Counted from the stretch's first letter, positions 18,308 through 27,639 are shown. The stretch: DNA of 64,000 nucleotides from Oculatella sp. LEGE 06141 (GCF_015207605.1 NZ_JADEWO010000006.1:124001-188000); one strand, 5' to 3'. Program-made: numbers and translations. Notes: generated from the letters alone by a model not told the origin.

Positions 18308-19210
18308 TCAAGCTAACAGAAAAGGCCGAATCGCTCCGGCTACTTCAACCGCGTATTCTTCGTGAATGCCAAGCGAGCCGGGAAGCCGTTTGGATGCCAC
18401 ATCCGCTAACTGAGCGATCGCCTCCATTTCTGCTTTTGAGCGGGGTGGCGCTTGCTCGCCAATGACCACCAGTTTGGGGGCAGCAATCGATCGCATCATT
18501 GCCAAAAAGTCAGTCTGATTATCAACTGGATCTAAGCCTCCGGTGACAAATGCAGCAGGTGCAAAGCGTGCGCCGGGTTGTTGGGTGCTATCGTACTTTT
18601 GCTCAATAAATTCTGGGGTCAGCCGTTCAGCGTCTACATAAACGTGACGACGGTACATCAGCTTTAGAAACGAGGGCGCAGTGTTGAGCTTGTAGAGAGT
18701 TTGCCCAACCAGGGGCGATCGCACCGTTTGCCGCACTGCCGTTCTCACAGATTCCGGTAATCCCATGACCGCTAACGGGCCACGCCAGGTAGGAGCCACC
18801 AGTACCAGCTTAGAGCAGCGATCGGGCTGAGTGGCTGCCCACCGCACCGCGTAGCCTGCCGCATGGCCTGCGGCCACCACCACCATAGGCTGATTAAACA
18901 CAGCCTGAATAAAATCGTGCAGCAGTTGGTGATAAAGAGCGGGTTGATACTCTAGTTTTTGGCGGTCGGACTCACCAAAACCAGGCCAATCTAAAGCAAC
19001 GGTCTGAAACTGAGGCTGCAACTCGTTTGCCAATCCCCCTACTTCTGCTCGCGTAGAAACGGTGCTGAAGGCTGGCAACAGCAGAACAGGCGTTCCACTA
19101 CCCAACACCTCATAAACAACGGTCAACGGCTGGCCTTGCCAGTTCCACTGAAACGAGTGAACCGTGCCGCCCATTTTGGCGCTTGCTGAAGGGGTCAGGG
19201 TCGATGTCAT
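18308..19210 (-). CDS. Alpha/beta hydrolase fold protein lacking the nucleophile Ser
   Basis: About 300 residues in an alpha/beta hydrolase fold: GTPVLLLPAF oxyanion strand, VALDWPGFGES, then the nucleophile elbow. The elbow reads GHAAG instead of the usual GHSAG, so the Ser position is Ala (residue 117 from this start, codon GCG at 18860-18862). The distal acid region GGLDP and the C-terminal GIHEEYA histidine are kept. It may be a non-catalytic or mechanistically different member. I chose the ATG at 19210 over a TTG at 19237. It is the last of three minus-strand genes spaced about 50-80 bases apart. Confidence 0.85.
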   Translation of the reverse strand: MTSTLTPSASAKMGGTVHSFQWNWQGQPLTVVYEVLGSGTPVLLLPAFSTVSTRAEVGGLANELQPQFQTVALDWPGFGESDRQKLEYQPALYHQLLHDFIQAVFNQPMVVVAAGHAAGYAVRWAATQPDRCSKLVLVAPTWRGPLAVMGLPESVRTAVRQTVRSPLVGQTLYKLNTAPSFLKLMYRRHVYVDAERLTPEFIEQKYDSTQQPGARFAPAAFVTGGLDPVDNQTDFLAMMRSIAAPKLVVIGEQAPPRSKAEMEAIAQLADVASKRLPGSLGIHEEYAVEVAGAIRPFLLA

Positions 19211-19291
19211 TTGAGGTTTGTTCAAATTAGGGATCAACTTGAATATTAGCTAAGATGGGCGCTGCTGTTGAGAACTCATTCAGGTCGATTT

Positions 19292-19936
19292 TCAGGTCGA
19301 TTCCGACTCGGGAATGGACGGACGCGTACAGAGGTACACCAGGGGGCCAAACAGAGGAACCAGCGCCACTGCCCAAAACAGGCGATCGCTCTCTAGGCCA
19401 CGGCGCGCCATATCGTCTCGCAACACGGTGGGAAACAGCAGACAAAACACACACAAAGCCAGACTCATGACATGAACAAAACGGCTCGTGTGCCACAGGC
19501 AGGCAAAGCCTTGCCAATCTCCAGCCGCCAGCCCGTAACCGATAAAAAACAGGGTGCTGATGCTGATTAACCACCCGGTGCGGTTAGAGTCAAAAAACCG
19601 CAGCCACGCATCTTTTGATCCAGAAAAGGTCGAATTCGACTGGCGCAGAGCCAGGTATGGAATTAGCCCAATTACACCAGTACCCAGGGAAGCTGTAATA
19701 AACGGCCAGACGGGAATAGATTGCATCTTGCCATCTGCAAATAGAACACAGCTATCGATCAAAATCCACATCCCGATCAGGCTAAAGATAGCAACCACCA
19801 CCGGATTGGGGAACGTCCAGTTTCCGGCCAGCCACAGCCTTAACCGCATGATATCTGCTTGAATCGGAGGAGCCAAAAACAGGCTATAGACAATAAATCC
19901 GATCCACAGTAACCAAAGTCCAACTCGTCTAACCAT
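19292..19936 (-). CDS. Integral membrane protein of unknown function
   Basis: 214 residues with about six hydrophobic segments: 5-22, 44-66, 75-95, 120-140, 150-170 and 183-203. There is no catalytic motif I recognise. It looks like a cyanobacterial conserved membrane protein. The C-terminus is polar (SIPESEST). It lies between the DUF3891 gene and the hydrolase in a probable three-gene transcript. Confidence 0.75.
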   Translation of the reverse strand: MVRRVGLWLLWIGFIVYSLFLAPPIQADIMRLRLWLAGNWTFPNPVVVAIFSLIGMWILIDSCVLFADGKMQSIPVWPFITASLGTGVIGLIPYLALRQSNSTFSGSKDAWLRFFDSNRTGWLISISTLFFIGYGLAAGDWQGFACLWHTSRFVHVMSLALCVFCLLFPTVLRDDMARRGLESDRLFWAVALVPLFGPLVYLCTRPSIPESEST

Positions 19937-19989
19937 GATGCATCGTAAAGGTTCAGTATTCGATCGCTATTTCTCGTACCGCCTTCGCC

Positions 19990-20772
19990 CTAACCAGCCA
20001 ACAGAGTGGTGGTCAGCGTCACCCAGGGAGCGTTAGCGAGAGCATGTCGCATGGCTGTTTCGTCAGTGAACGATCGCTCCAGCACTTTGGCTTCAAACAC
20101 CAGCGCAACAGACTCTGCCTGGAAACACCACGGAGACAGTTTAATCTGGGTTGAGTCATGCGCCAGCGGAGCCAGGGTGATGGTGGTATCGCCGTTGGCA
20201 GTGGGCACCTGTTCAATTTGGCGATCGCTTGTGATACCGCTACACAAAAGAATCGAAAGCCAATCCCAAATGGCAACCAGACGACGATTACGGGCGATCG
20301 CTTCATCGGATGTATCAGCCTGATAGTGAGGATCGCGCCTTAAGGTTGCAATAAGCTGTTGTTGGAATGTTGCTTCCCGCTCCAAAAAATGCTCAACGAG
20401 CGATTTGTGTTCCGATTTTTGCCACCCCGTAAAGCGCTCATATAACCCGGTGCCATGCAAAGAAACGAGCAGAGCCGCATACCGTCCCATCGGCAGGGTT
20501 AAAGCTTTTGCCCCCGTCCAAAGGTCAATATGGGTCGCCGTTGGCAATTCTGTAAAGTGGTGTGGATGTCCGGTTTCAGCATTCAGCGTGGGTGCGCCCT
20601 CCCATACTGACCAGCCAATATCGTGCTGCTCGGCACCCAAACACACTTCGCGCCAGGGTGAAAAGGAGCCAAAGTCGTCATTGCCCCATGCCTGCGCCAA
20701 TTGTCCCGAAACCCAGGCGTGGGTAGGTTGAGTAATGCAGAGATATCCTTCAGGGGCAGCACGCACTAGCAT
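19990..20772 (-). CDS. DUF3891 family protein
   Basis: Soluble protein of about 260 residues of unknown function. Family landmarks are ITQPTHAWVSGQLAQAWGN near the N-terminus, CLGAEQHDIGW with conserved Glu/His/Asp, and RYAALLVSLHGTGLYERF. The His/Asp pattern resembles HD-type metal hydrolases, but this is only a similarity by eye. The frame stays open to 20910, but that would cover the terminator of the upstream reductase gene, so the ATG at 20772 is preferred. Confidence 0.8.
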   Translation of the reverse strand: MLVRAAPEGYLCITQPTHAWVSGQLAQAWGNDDFGSFSPWREVCLGAEQHDIGWSVWEGAPTLNAETGHPHHFTELPTATHIDLWTGAKALTLPMGRYAALLVSLHGTGLYERFTGWQKSEHKSLVEHFLEREATFQQQLIATLRRDPHYQADTSDEAIARNRRLVAIWDWLSILLCSGITSDRQIEQVPTANGDTTITLAPLAHDSTQIKLSPWCFQAESVALVFEAKVLERSFTDETAMRHALANAPWVTLTTTLLAG

Positions 20773-20898
20773 AGACAGCTTAGATGATTCTAGACCTGTT
20801 GCTAAATTAGCGGATGACGGGCAGCATTGCCGTCCTGCCTCGGATTGATACTGCGGCATTGGAGGCATTGGAAGAGTACAACCCACCTGCCAGCAAAC

Positions 20899-20928
20899 AA
20901 AAAGCCCCACTTTGATGCAAGTGGAGCC
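20899..20928 (-). terminator. Rho-independent terminator of the OYE gene
   Basis: On the minus strand GCTCCACTT and AAGTGGGGC form a 9-base stem (one T-G pair) with a 6-base loop, followed by TTTTTG. It lies 55 bases after the stop of the old-yellow-enzyme gene. Confidence 0.75.
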
Positions 20929-20981
20929 ATGAGCATCGGTACATAAACCGATAGTTTAGAGAACCTCGACCGGAAGCAGGG

Positions 20982-22085
20982 TTAAGCCGTTTGCAGTTCC
21001 AACGAGGGATAGTCGGTATAGCCGTGTTCGCTGCCACCGTAAAAAGTGGAGCGATCGTATAGATTGAGTTCGGCGTTGGCAGCAAACCGCTTGGGTAGGT
21101 CAGGATTGGAGATAAACAATCGACCGTAGGCAACCAGGTCAGCATAGCCTTTTGCTAAGACCTCATCACCGCTTTGGCGATCGTGCCCTCCCGCAGAGAT
21201 GATCGTGTTTTTGAAGATTGAACGAAAATACTGGCTACCCAAATCGCGGGAACCGTTCATGTTGCCGCTGCCGTCCCAGCGTGGCTCAATCAGGTGAAGA
21301 TAAACCAGATTAAAGCGGTTCAACTCGTTGATGACGTAGGTAAACAGCGCTTCAGGATTAGAATCGCTCATGTCGTTGAAAACGCCATTAGGAGAAAGAC
21401 GAATGCCAACGCGATCGCCTCCCCACACGCCAACCACCGCTTCAGTGACCTCTAGCAAGAAACGGGCGCGGTTTTCGATAGAGCCACCGTAGCGATCGGT
21501 ACGCTGATTGGTGCTGTCTTGCAAAAACTGGTCGAGCAGGTAGCCATTTGCGCTGTGAATTTCAACCCCATCAAACCCAGCCGCCAGCGCATTTTCAGCC
21601 GCACGACGATAATCTTCAACAATGCCAGGGATCTCTTCAGTCTCCAGGGCGCGAGGCGTGACAAATGGCTTTTCGCCTTCATAGGTGCTGGCATTTCCGG
21701 CAGGGGCGATCGCGCTAGGTGCCACAGGCAACTCACCGTTGGGTTGTAGCGACGGGTGAGAAATGCGGCCTACATGCCAGAGCTGCAAAAAGATTCGACC
21801 GCCGCGATCGTGAACGGCACGAGTCACCAACTTCCACCCTTCAACTTGCTCAGGCGAGTGAATCCCCGGTGTGCTGGGATAGCCCATTCCCTGCGGCGAA
21901 ACCTGGGTTGCCTCTGAAATAATTAAGCCTGCCGAAGCACGCTGTTCGTAATAAGTTGCATTGAGGGCACCCGGAACATTGCCTTCTCCAGCTCGGTTGC
22001 GAGTTAAAGGAGCCATAATCAGCCGATTTGGCAGGTCATACGATCCCAGTTTGTAAGGCGAAAGAAGATTGATTTCGCTGCTCAT
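20982..22085 (-). CDS. Old yellow enzyme family alkene reductase
   Basis: FMN-dependent NAD(P)H:flavin oxidoreductase of 367 residues that reduces activated C=C bonds, nitro-compounds or quinone-like electrophiles. It starts NLLSPYKLGSYDLPNRLIMAPLTRNRA. The substrate-binding His/Asn pair is in EIHSANGYLLDQFLQD, followed by RYGGSIENRARF. ISAGGH and VAYGRLFISNPDLP form the FMN phosphate region. It is of the NemA/XenB type. The divergent ArsR gene 360 bases away, with repeats in between, is its likely regulator. Confidence 0.94.
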   Translation of the reverse strand: MSSEINLLSPYKLGSYDLPNRLIMAPLTRNRAGEGNVPGALNATYYEQRASAGLIISEATQVSPQGMGYPSTPGIHSPEQVEGWKLVTRAVHDRGGRIFLQLWHVGRISHPSLQPNGELPVAPSAIAPAGNASTYEGEKPFVTPRALETEEIPGIVEDYRRAAENALAAGFDGVEIHSANGYLLDQFLQDSTNQRTDRYGGSIENRARFLLEVTEAVVGVWGGDRVGIRLSPNGVFNDMSDSNPEALFTYVINELNRFNLVYLHLIEPRWDGSGNMNGSRDLGSQYFRSIFKNTIISAGGHDRQSGDEVLAKGYADLVAYGRLFISNPDLPKRFAANAELNLYDRSTFYGGSEHGYTDYPSLELQTA

Positions 22086-22444
22086 ACGTTGAACGTCCTT
22101 AAAAATACAGCACTAAAGATGAAGAGAATTTGGGCTTCGATCGGTTGAATCAGCCTCTACACTGGAAATAAGGGCATGGCTGCCGCCAACAGGCGCGTTT
22201 GCGTTGAGGTAGCTCAAGTAATTAAACAACCTTTTAACTAAGATAGTAAGAGGTTGAACTCTTTTAGTCAAGTAGTTGTTTAACCATTTCAGTAGAACCG
22301 TATCAGCGTAAGATGGTAGGAGAGGGATACGATCGCGTATCTTCCCCTACATACTGCGCTGAGGGTGTCCAATTAGCACCTCTGCACTCACAGTCCAAAT
22401 CCAGACCTTGACCATCAGTCAGTTCTAATTGCTATAGCAAAACC
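22086..22444. promoter_or_regulatory. OYE-arsR divergent control region
   Basis: About 360 bases containing both promoters. TCAAGTA followed by ATTAAACAACC occurs at 22214-22231, and TCAAGTA followed by GTTGTTTAACC at 22268-22285. Within them, TTAAACAAC (22222-22230) and GTTGTTTAA (22275-22283) form an inverted repeat. These are likely operator half sites for the ArsR protein. Confidence 0.5.
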
Positions 22445-22783
22445 ATGATGTCTGATAAGCCCGATCGCGCTGCTCCTAATCCATTCGTCGTCGCCGACAA
22501 AGCCGATACCGAGCAACGTGCCAAAATTTTTGCGGCACTGGCTGACCCCACTCGGTTACGCATTGTTGAAATGCTGGCGGCCAATGGAGAACTTAGCGGT
22601 TCAGAAATTGCCAACCACACTGGAATTAGTCTGGCTCTATTTTGCCATCACTCCAAAATTTTGGCAGAAGCCGGATTAATTCAAGTGCGGCGAGACGGGC
22701 AAACCAAATACAATTCGTTGAACCAATCGCTGCTCGCCAATTGCTTTATCAGCCTTGGCGTGTTGCCCCATTCCGTTCATTAA
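22445..22783 (+). CDS. ArsR-family transcriptional regulator
   Basis: Winged-helix repressor of 112 residues. The core starts RAKIFAALADPTRLRIVEML. The recognition helix-turn-helix is LSGSEIANHTGISLALFCHHSKILAEAGL, broken here by the turn at ISLAL, and the wing is VRRDGQTKYNSL. The alpha-3 ELCVCDL metal site is replaced by ELSGSEI, with no cysteines, so it is probably not a classical As/Zn sensor. Two cysteines (in LFCHH and ANCF) might be redox active. It is divergent from the OYE gene and ends 3 bases before the convergent GT2-GT4 gene. Confidence 0.9.
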   Translation: MMSDKPDRAAPNPFVVADKADTEQRAKIFAALADPTRLRIVEMLAANGELSGSEIANHTGISLALFCHHSKILAEAGLIQVRRDGQTKYNSLNQSLLANCFISLGVLPHSVH

Positions 22784-22786
22784 GGC

Positions 22787-25231
22787 TCAACCCAGCGCTT
22801 TGGTATAGGCTCCGTGCAGTCGCTTCAGGTAGTTGTCCATGCTGAAGTAGTCCACTACTTCTGTTCCGGCATTTGAGAGTTGATCGCGCAAAGACGGACT
22901 GTTGAGCAAATCAGTCATCTTTTGTTTGATGTCATCAACGCTGTAAGGATCGACGTACAAAGCGGCCTTGCCACACACCTCTGGCAAACAAGAGGTTAGC
23001 GAGGTGATAACCGGGCAGCCAAACGTCAACGCTTCCAGGGGTGGCAAGCCAAACCCTTCGTAGAGGGAAGGGAATACAAAGCAGTAGGCACCGTGGTACA
23101 GGTGCTTTAGGCTCTCGGTTGAAACATACTCTAAGAGCTTCACCTTACCCTGAGAGTCTTTATCAAACAGGTATTGCAAGCGACTAATTTCATTTTCCCA
23201 GGACCAGGCTTTTTTGCCGACAATCACCAGCGGCATGTCGGTATCTAACGTGGCATAGGCATCTAGTAAGCGACCAATATTCTTTTTAGGTTCGATCGCC
23301 CCCACAAAGAGAATATAGTTCCTAAAATTCAGGTTGAATCGCTTCAAAAACTCAGGCGTTTTTTCTTGTTCGATCGCTGTAAATGGCTCAAGGGCGATCG
23401 GCTGATACGTCACCACAATTTGATCAGGGTCAGCATCAAAATAGCTGAGAATATCGCGTTTGGAGTTTTCTGATACCGTCACCACAACGGTTGAATCGTC
23501 CAGCGCATTGCGGACTTTGTTAAAGAAATGTTCCTTATCATCCAGCGTCGTGTAGGGTAGCCGTAACGGAATCAGATCGTGAACCGTAGTGATTTTTTTG
23601 GCTCCTTTGATCCGCACTGGAATGGGATAAGTGGCGTGCCAGATATCGACTTTTTCGGGCAGGTACACATCCGACACTTTGTTGAAATACTTGTACAAAC
23701 TTTCGGCAATTTTGTAGCACTGAGGCAAGTTAAACGACTCAGCATATTTAAGAAAGTCTTCGCTAAACCGACCTTGTTTGATCACAAACTCGCCCACGGC
23801 TTGCCGTCGTCTGGCGCGATACAACGGCCCACTAGAGGCGCGGAGCATCCCCTTGGTTAAGCCCAACAGCTCCAAAATTCTGCTCTTGCCCTGGGTCTGG
23901 TCATCAAAAAACAGCACCTCATCCAAAATCTTGTTTTTCTCGTTGCTGTTTCGGCTCAACAGCACATCAACATGACCGCCCATGTGCTTCAAGGCTTTGA
24001 TCAGGCTGGTGCCGTAGGTTTTAATGCCCGTGCCGCTGGTCATCTCCAGGTTGTAACCGTCAACCAAGATTCTGAGTCCCGCCAGGCTGAGCGCTGCATC
24101 AGGCTTAGAGGACGGCTGAGGTGGAGCCGCGGTGGGTGCCGGGGGCGCGATCGCCCCAGTTTCCTCTACCACGGGCAAAACGCTAACGTTGCCCCACGTC
24201 GATTCGTCGGCATTGGGGTTGAACGTACTGACCAGACCGGGCACACAAACCACATATCCACCCCGCTTCACAATGGAGTGCGGCGACCAGGCGGTGATCC
24301 ACCAATCTTCATCGGCTCCTTGCCCCGGTTTGCCTTTGTCTGGTTTGGGCGCACCCAGATAGGGGGTGGGAATGGGCAGCACTGCACTCCAATAGTCCCG
24401 GTGAGCATGGAGGTGTTGACCGGGCATCGATCGCTTTAGCAACACAGGATGTCCTGCAATGTCGGCAACGCCAAAGTTCTGATGTTCTGTGGCATCTTTC
24501 CCCGTCAACAATGGACGCTCTGTTGGGTCTTGAACCTGAGCCAGAACGTCTAACGTATCGGGGCGAACGTCCACATCGTCTTGAAAGTACGAAATCCAGT
24601 CAATGGTTGGATCGGCCAGCCAGTAATCAATCCCGACATTAATGGCATTTGGCAAGCCGCGATTGTCGGGAATGTAGATCAGGGGAACCTGGTGCCGATC
24701 GGCAATCGCCTGATTCTCCAAACGATGCTCGGCGGCGGAGGCATCATCCACAATGACGACCGGGGCACCCAATGCCAAAATTTGGGGTAGCGATCGCTGC
24801 AAACTCTGTGAGCGATTGTGGGTGGTAATGGTGATGGCGTAGCGCTGTCTGGCTGTACTGCGTTGCCGTAGTGCCTGCGCCGACAACCGCTGTAAGAGAG
24901 GTTCTAAATGGTCATCGACTAAAGGGGGAAACTCGGGAAGCGATCGATCAGGGTTGGCATAAATGACAAACACCGCATTGGCAAACACCGGACGAAACCG
25001 ATCCAAAACGCCTCGGGCAAAAGGTGGCTCAATTTCTTCCACCATTGCCTTGTGAAACAGCACGAAATCGAAATGCTCAGGCGGCAAAACGTACGTCACG
25101 TTGTAGTGGTAATTGCCCGGAAATAGCTCCATAAATTCATTAGGAGCCAGGATAGGAGCCAGTGGTTCAGCATACTGCTCTAAGAAAGATTTTGTTTCTG
25201 TCCAGAACAAATCATGGTGGGGAAAAGGCAT
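22787..25231 (-). CDS. Fused GT2-GT4 glycosyltransferase
   Basis: Large cytoplasmic protein of 814 residues with three parts. Residues 1-130 contain an unassigned segment with NYHYNVTYVLPPEHFDF. At 135-330 is a GT2 domain with YAITITTHNRS, VVIVDDAS and the acidic site QDDVD (about 221-225). A Pro/Ala-rich linker follows near 365-385, then a GT4 GT-B domain at about 392-818 with TVHDLIPLRLP, FVGAIEPKKNIGRLL and the donor-site PSLYEGFGLPPLEALTFG. Two transferases in one chain suggest two consecutive sugar additions. The start chosen is the ATG at 25231 (a TTG lies at 25243). Confidence 0.9.
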   Translation of the reverse strand: MPFPHHDLFWTETKSFLEQYAEPLAPILAPNEFMELFPGNYHYNVTYVLPPEHFDFVLFHKAMVEEIEPPFARGVLDRFRPVFANAVFVIYANPDRSLPEFPPLVDDHLEPLLQRLSAQALRQRSTARQRYAITITTHNRSQSLQRSLPQILALGAPVVIVDDASAAEHRLENQAIADRHQVPLIYIPDNRGLPNAINVGIDYWLADPTIDWISYFQDDVDVRPDTLDVLAQVQDPTERPLLTGKDATEHQNFGVADIAGHPVLLKRSMPGQHLHAHRDYWSAVLPIPTPYLGAPKPDKGKPGQGADEDWWITAWSPHSIVKRGGYVVCVPGLVSTFNPNADESTWGNVSVLPVVEETGAIAPPAPTAAPPQPSSKPDAALSLAGLRILVDGYNLEMTSGTGIKTYGTSLIKALKHMGGHVDVLLSRNSNEKNKILDEVLFFDDQTQGKSRILELLGLTKGMLRASSGPLYRARRRQAVGEFVIKQGRFSEDFLKYAESFNLPQCYKIAESLYKYFNKVSDVYLPEKVDIWHATYPIPVRIKGAKKITTVHDLIPLRLPYTTLDDKEHFFNKVRNALDDSTVVVTVSENSKRDILSYFDADPDQIVVTYQPIALEPFTAIEQEKTPEFLKRFNLNFRNYILFVGAIEPKKNIGRLLDAYATLDTDMPLVIVGKKAWSWENEISRLQYLFDKDSQGKVKLLEYVSTESLKHLYHGAYCFVFPSLYEGFGLPPLEALTFGCPVITSLTSCLPEVCGKAALYVDPYSVDDIKQKMTDLLNSPSLRDQLSNAGTEVVDYFSMDNYLKRLHGAYTKALG

Positions 25232-25315
25232 TGAAGCGATCAACTCCTATCAAACGGCAGTTACTTCGGAACTAGTTGTAAACTGATGAACTAATGGTTC
25301 AGTGAGGGTGGTTTT

Positions 25316-25684
25316 GTGAGTCCACAGGAATTTAGTTTTTTGCTGCTGGCGATTATGGCGAGCGTCTCCGGGCAGTTTTTTCTCAAATCGGGCGCATTAA
25401 AACTGGGAAAAGTAAATCCAGAGAACGCCATCAGCCATATCCTCAGCATTGCGACCACACCCGAACTCATCGGCGGACTGTTCATCTACGGTTTAGGGGC
25501 AGTCTTATACATTTTGTTACTCACTCGCGTTAACCTCAGCGTGCTTGGCCCTGCCGTAGCCTCAAGCTACATCTTTACGGTGCTAATTGGGCATTTTGCC
25601 TTTCGAGAGTCGATTCCTCTCATGCGGGTTGTGGGGTTGGGGTTCATTGTTGCGGGTGTTCTGTTAGTCGTTTGGCGAAAATGA
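25316..25684 (+). CDS. Small EamA/SMR-like membrane protein (ArnE-like)
   Basis: 122 residues with four membrane helices, starting at GTG with AGGG-type sequence upstream. It belongs to the small DMT/SMR group. The conserved membrane Glu of EmrE drug pumps (E14) is replaced by Ser (AIMASVSGQ), which argues against proton-coupled drug export. ArnE/ArnF flip aminoarabinosyl-undecaprenyl phosphate and have this size. With glycosyltransferases on both sides, a lipid-linked sugar flippase or accessory role is the best guess. It is the only plus-strand gene in this block. Confidence 0.8.
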   Translation: MSPQEFSFLLLAIMASVSGQFFLKSGALKLGKVNPENAISHILSIATTPELIGGLFIYGLGAVLYILLLTRVNLSVLGPAVASSYIFTVLIGHFAFRESIPLMRVVGLGFIVAGVLLVVWRK

Positions 25685-25724
25685 GATGGGATAGCACCAG
25701 GTCAAATACCACCCATGCATACTA

Positions 25725-27623
25725 TTAGCCGTTGACAGGCAACTTCAACATTCGCTTCACTTTAAACCACCCCTTTCTTAACCTCCAAAATTTACTGGTT
25801 TCCATCGCCTCGATCGTGGTTTCAGCCGCCTGAAGCTGAGCCTGTAATTCCTTCACCTTTGCGCGTAACCGTGGATATTCTATTTCAATTTGCTGCACAG
25901 TTTGAATACTTTTACCGGGGGCAAACTCTTGCCGCCAAAAGATAAATTTTAGCCGCGACATTTCATGAGACCAGAGCGGTTTACCCGAAAAGGTAGAGTT
26001 ATCTTGCTCGTTAGTTCTCCAGTAAAATTCTGCGGTCGCTTCATAGCTAAACAGGAAGCGAGTTCGTTTACAAAGATGCAGCAGCAAACAAACATCTTCA
26101 AATACCTTTAGTTCAGGATCGCGCTTCAAAACCGGATCGAGCAAGGCGCTCCGAGCGACATAACTGTTAGACGGAATAAAGTTGCGAAACTTCAACAGTT
26201 CGTCCAGGTTAAACGGCGAAAAGTAAGCGAGTTCAACGGTGGAGGGCGAGGGTGCAGTTGCGGTTGTATTTGGCTCTAAATTGGGTTCTAAAACCCACAA
26301 CGCACCCGAGTAAGCTACCCCCGCATCGGGATGGTGCTGAAGTAATGAAACCAGGGTGTGAATGTGGTTTGGATGAATCACATCATCGTCGTCTAAAATT
26401 GCAAAGTACTCTGAATCAACCGCGTTCAACCCTGCCCAAAGCTGCGTGCTTCTAAATCCGGTGGGTGGGCTTTGAATTAGTTTAATCGGCATTCGAGCCG
26501 TGTACTGATTGAGCAATTGCTCCAGCCCTACAACATCTTGATATTGCACCACAATCACCGCTACATTTTGATAGGTTTGGTGGGCAATGCTATCTAATGC
26601 TCGTCGAATGGTTGCCACATCTCGGCCTCCAACCCGCATCATTAATTGGACTTGCGGTTGCAGGGACGGACGATCGCCGGACGCAACAAAGCCTTTTTTG
26701 CTAATCAGATCGTGATGATAGGGAACTAAATCAAGCAGCAGTTTTTCGAGTGAATACTGTTCGCTAAAAAGTTGGTGCGCTGTCGCAGACATCTCTAGAG
26801 CTTGAGCCGGATTCTGTTGAATCCATGCCATGTGTTGCGAGATTTGCTTGACCTGTTCTTGCTCGTTTGGGGTGGGATCGATATATAAAACGGAATCGCC
26901 AAACGCTTGACGAATAAACGGATGCTCGCCACAGATGGCGATCGCCCCAGAGGCCACAATTTCAAAAATTCGCATGGATGGAGCTTCAGCCTGACAATGC
27001 TCTTCTCGATGCAAGCAAAGCCCCACACCTGCTCGGTTCAATGTTTCGAGGACGCTAATTCCATCGTAAGGTAAAGAGCCTTTATAGGCGTGCTGAAGAT
27101 GCGTCCAGCCGTTGGGATTACCATAAACGTCCATATAAGGCTGGTGATCCAACGCTTCAAATAATGATTGAAAGCGCAAACCGTCCCAGTTAGAACCAAT
27201 GTACATGAGGCGAGGATTTTCTAAGTGGGGCGGTTGATACTGAGTTTGAGGGCAACTTGTATAAAACGGTGCCGTGAAATACGGCTTATTGGTGTTGTAT
27301 AAAAGGTGAAATAGCCAGCGATCGATCGGTTTAGACGAAACTAAATAGCCGTCGTAGCTGAAGACATGCTTCACAAACTTTTCCGTTCCTTCAAAGAAGG
27401 ATGGTGGATTCCACATACACCCATAGGTGGGATAGCCCGCTAACTTGGGACTGTTGTTGTGTAGCGCAATCACAAAGTCAGGATTAGCAAGTCGAATTTG
27501 CTCGGAGGTGTGAACTTCGATCGCCTCCCAACCTAAAGTTTTAGCCGCTAAATAAATCCGCCGAGAAAGCTCAGCTTCAGCCACAAATGGGTCTACAAAC
27601 GGATTTTGAATGGCGATCCTCAT
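25725..27623 (-). CDS. GT-B/GT2 two-domain glycosyltransferase with SKFW tail
   Basis: 632 residues. Residues 1-305 are a GT-B-like (CgeB/glyco_trans_1_2 type) domain with YPTYGCMWNPPSFF, SNWDGLRF and SMRIFEIVASGAIAICGEH. Residues 325-560 are a GT2 domain with LDSIAHQTYQNVAVIV and the metal site DDDD at 411-414. Residues 575-605 are a predicted coiled coil, and 610-632 the tail SKFWRLRKGWFKVKRMLKL. It is a paralogue of the next gene upstream (same length, about half identical in the N-terminal domain). It is the last gene of the eight-gene minus-strand run. Confidence 0.88.
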   Translation of the reverse strand: MRIAIQNPFVDPFVAEAELSRRIYLAAKTLGWEAIEVHTSEQIRLANPDFVIALHNNSPKLAGYPTYGCMWNPPSFFEGTEKFVKHVFSYDGYLVSSKPIDRWLFHLLYNTNKPYFTAPFYTSCPQTQYQPPHLENPRLMYIGSNWDGLRFQSLFEALDHQPYMDVYGNPNGWTHLQHAYKGSLPYDGISVLETLNRAGVGLCLHREEHCQAEAPSMRIFEIVASGAIAICGEHPFIRQAFGDSVLYIDPTPNEQEQVKQISQHMAWIQQNPAQALEMSATAHQLFSEQYSLEKLLLDLVPYHHDLISKKGFVASGDRPSLQPQVQLMMRVGGRDVATIRRALDSIAHQTYQNVAVIVVQYQDVVGLEQLLNQYTARMPIKLIQSPPTGFRSTQLWAGLNAVDSEYFAILDDDDVIHPNHIHTLVSLLQHHPDAGVAYSGALWVLEPNLEPNTTATAPSPSTVELAYFSPFNLDELLKFRNFIPSNSYVARSALLDPVLKRDPELKVFEDVCLLLHLCKRTRFLFSYEATAEFYWRTNEQDNSTFSGKPLWSHEMSRLKFIFWRQEFAPGKSIQTVQQIEIEYPRLRAKVKELQAQLQAAETTIEAMETSKFWRLRKGWFKVKRMLKLPVNG

Positions 27624-27639
27624 AGCTCAAACAATAACT

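Noticed and set aside
20773-20910. N-terminal extension of the DUF3891 protein
   Set aside because: It would cover the terminator of the OYE gene and has no family sequence; the ATG at 20772 begins just before the conserved region.
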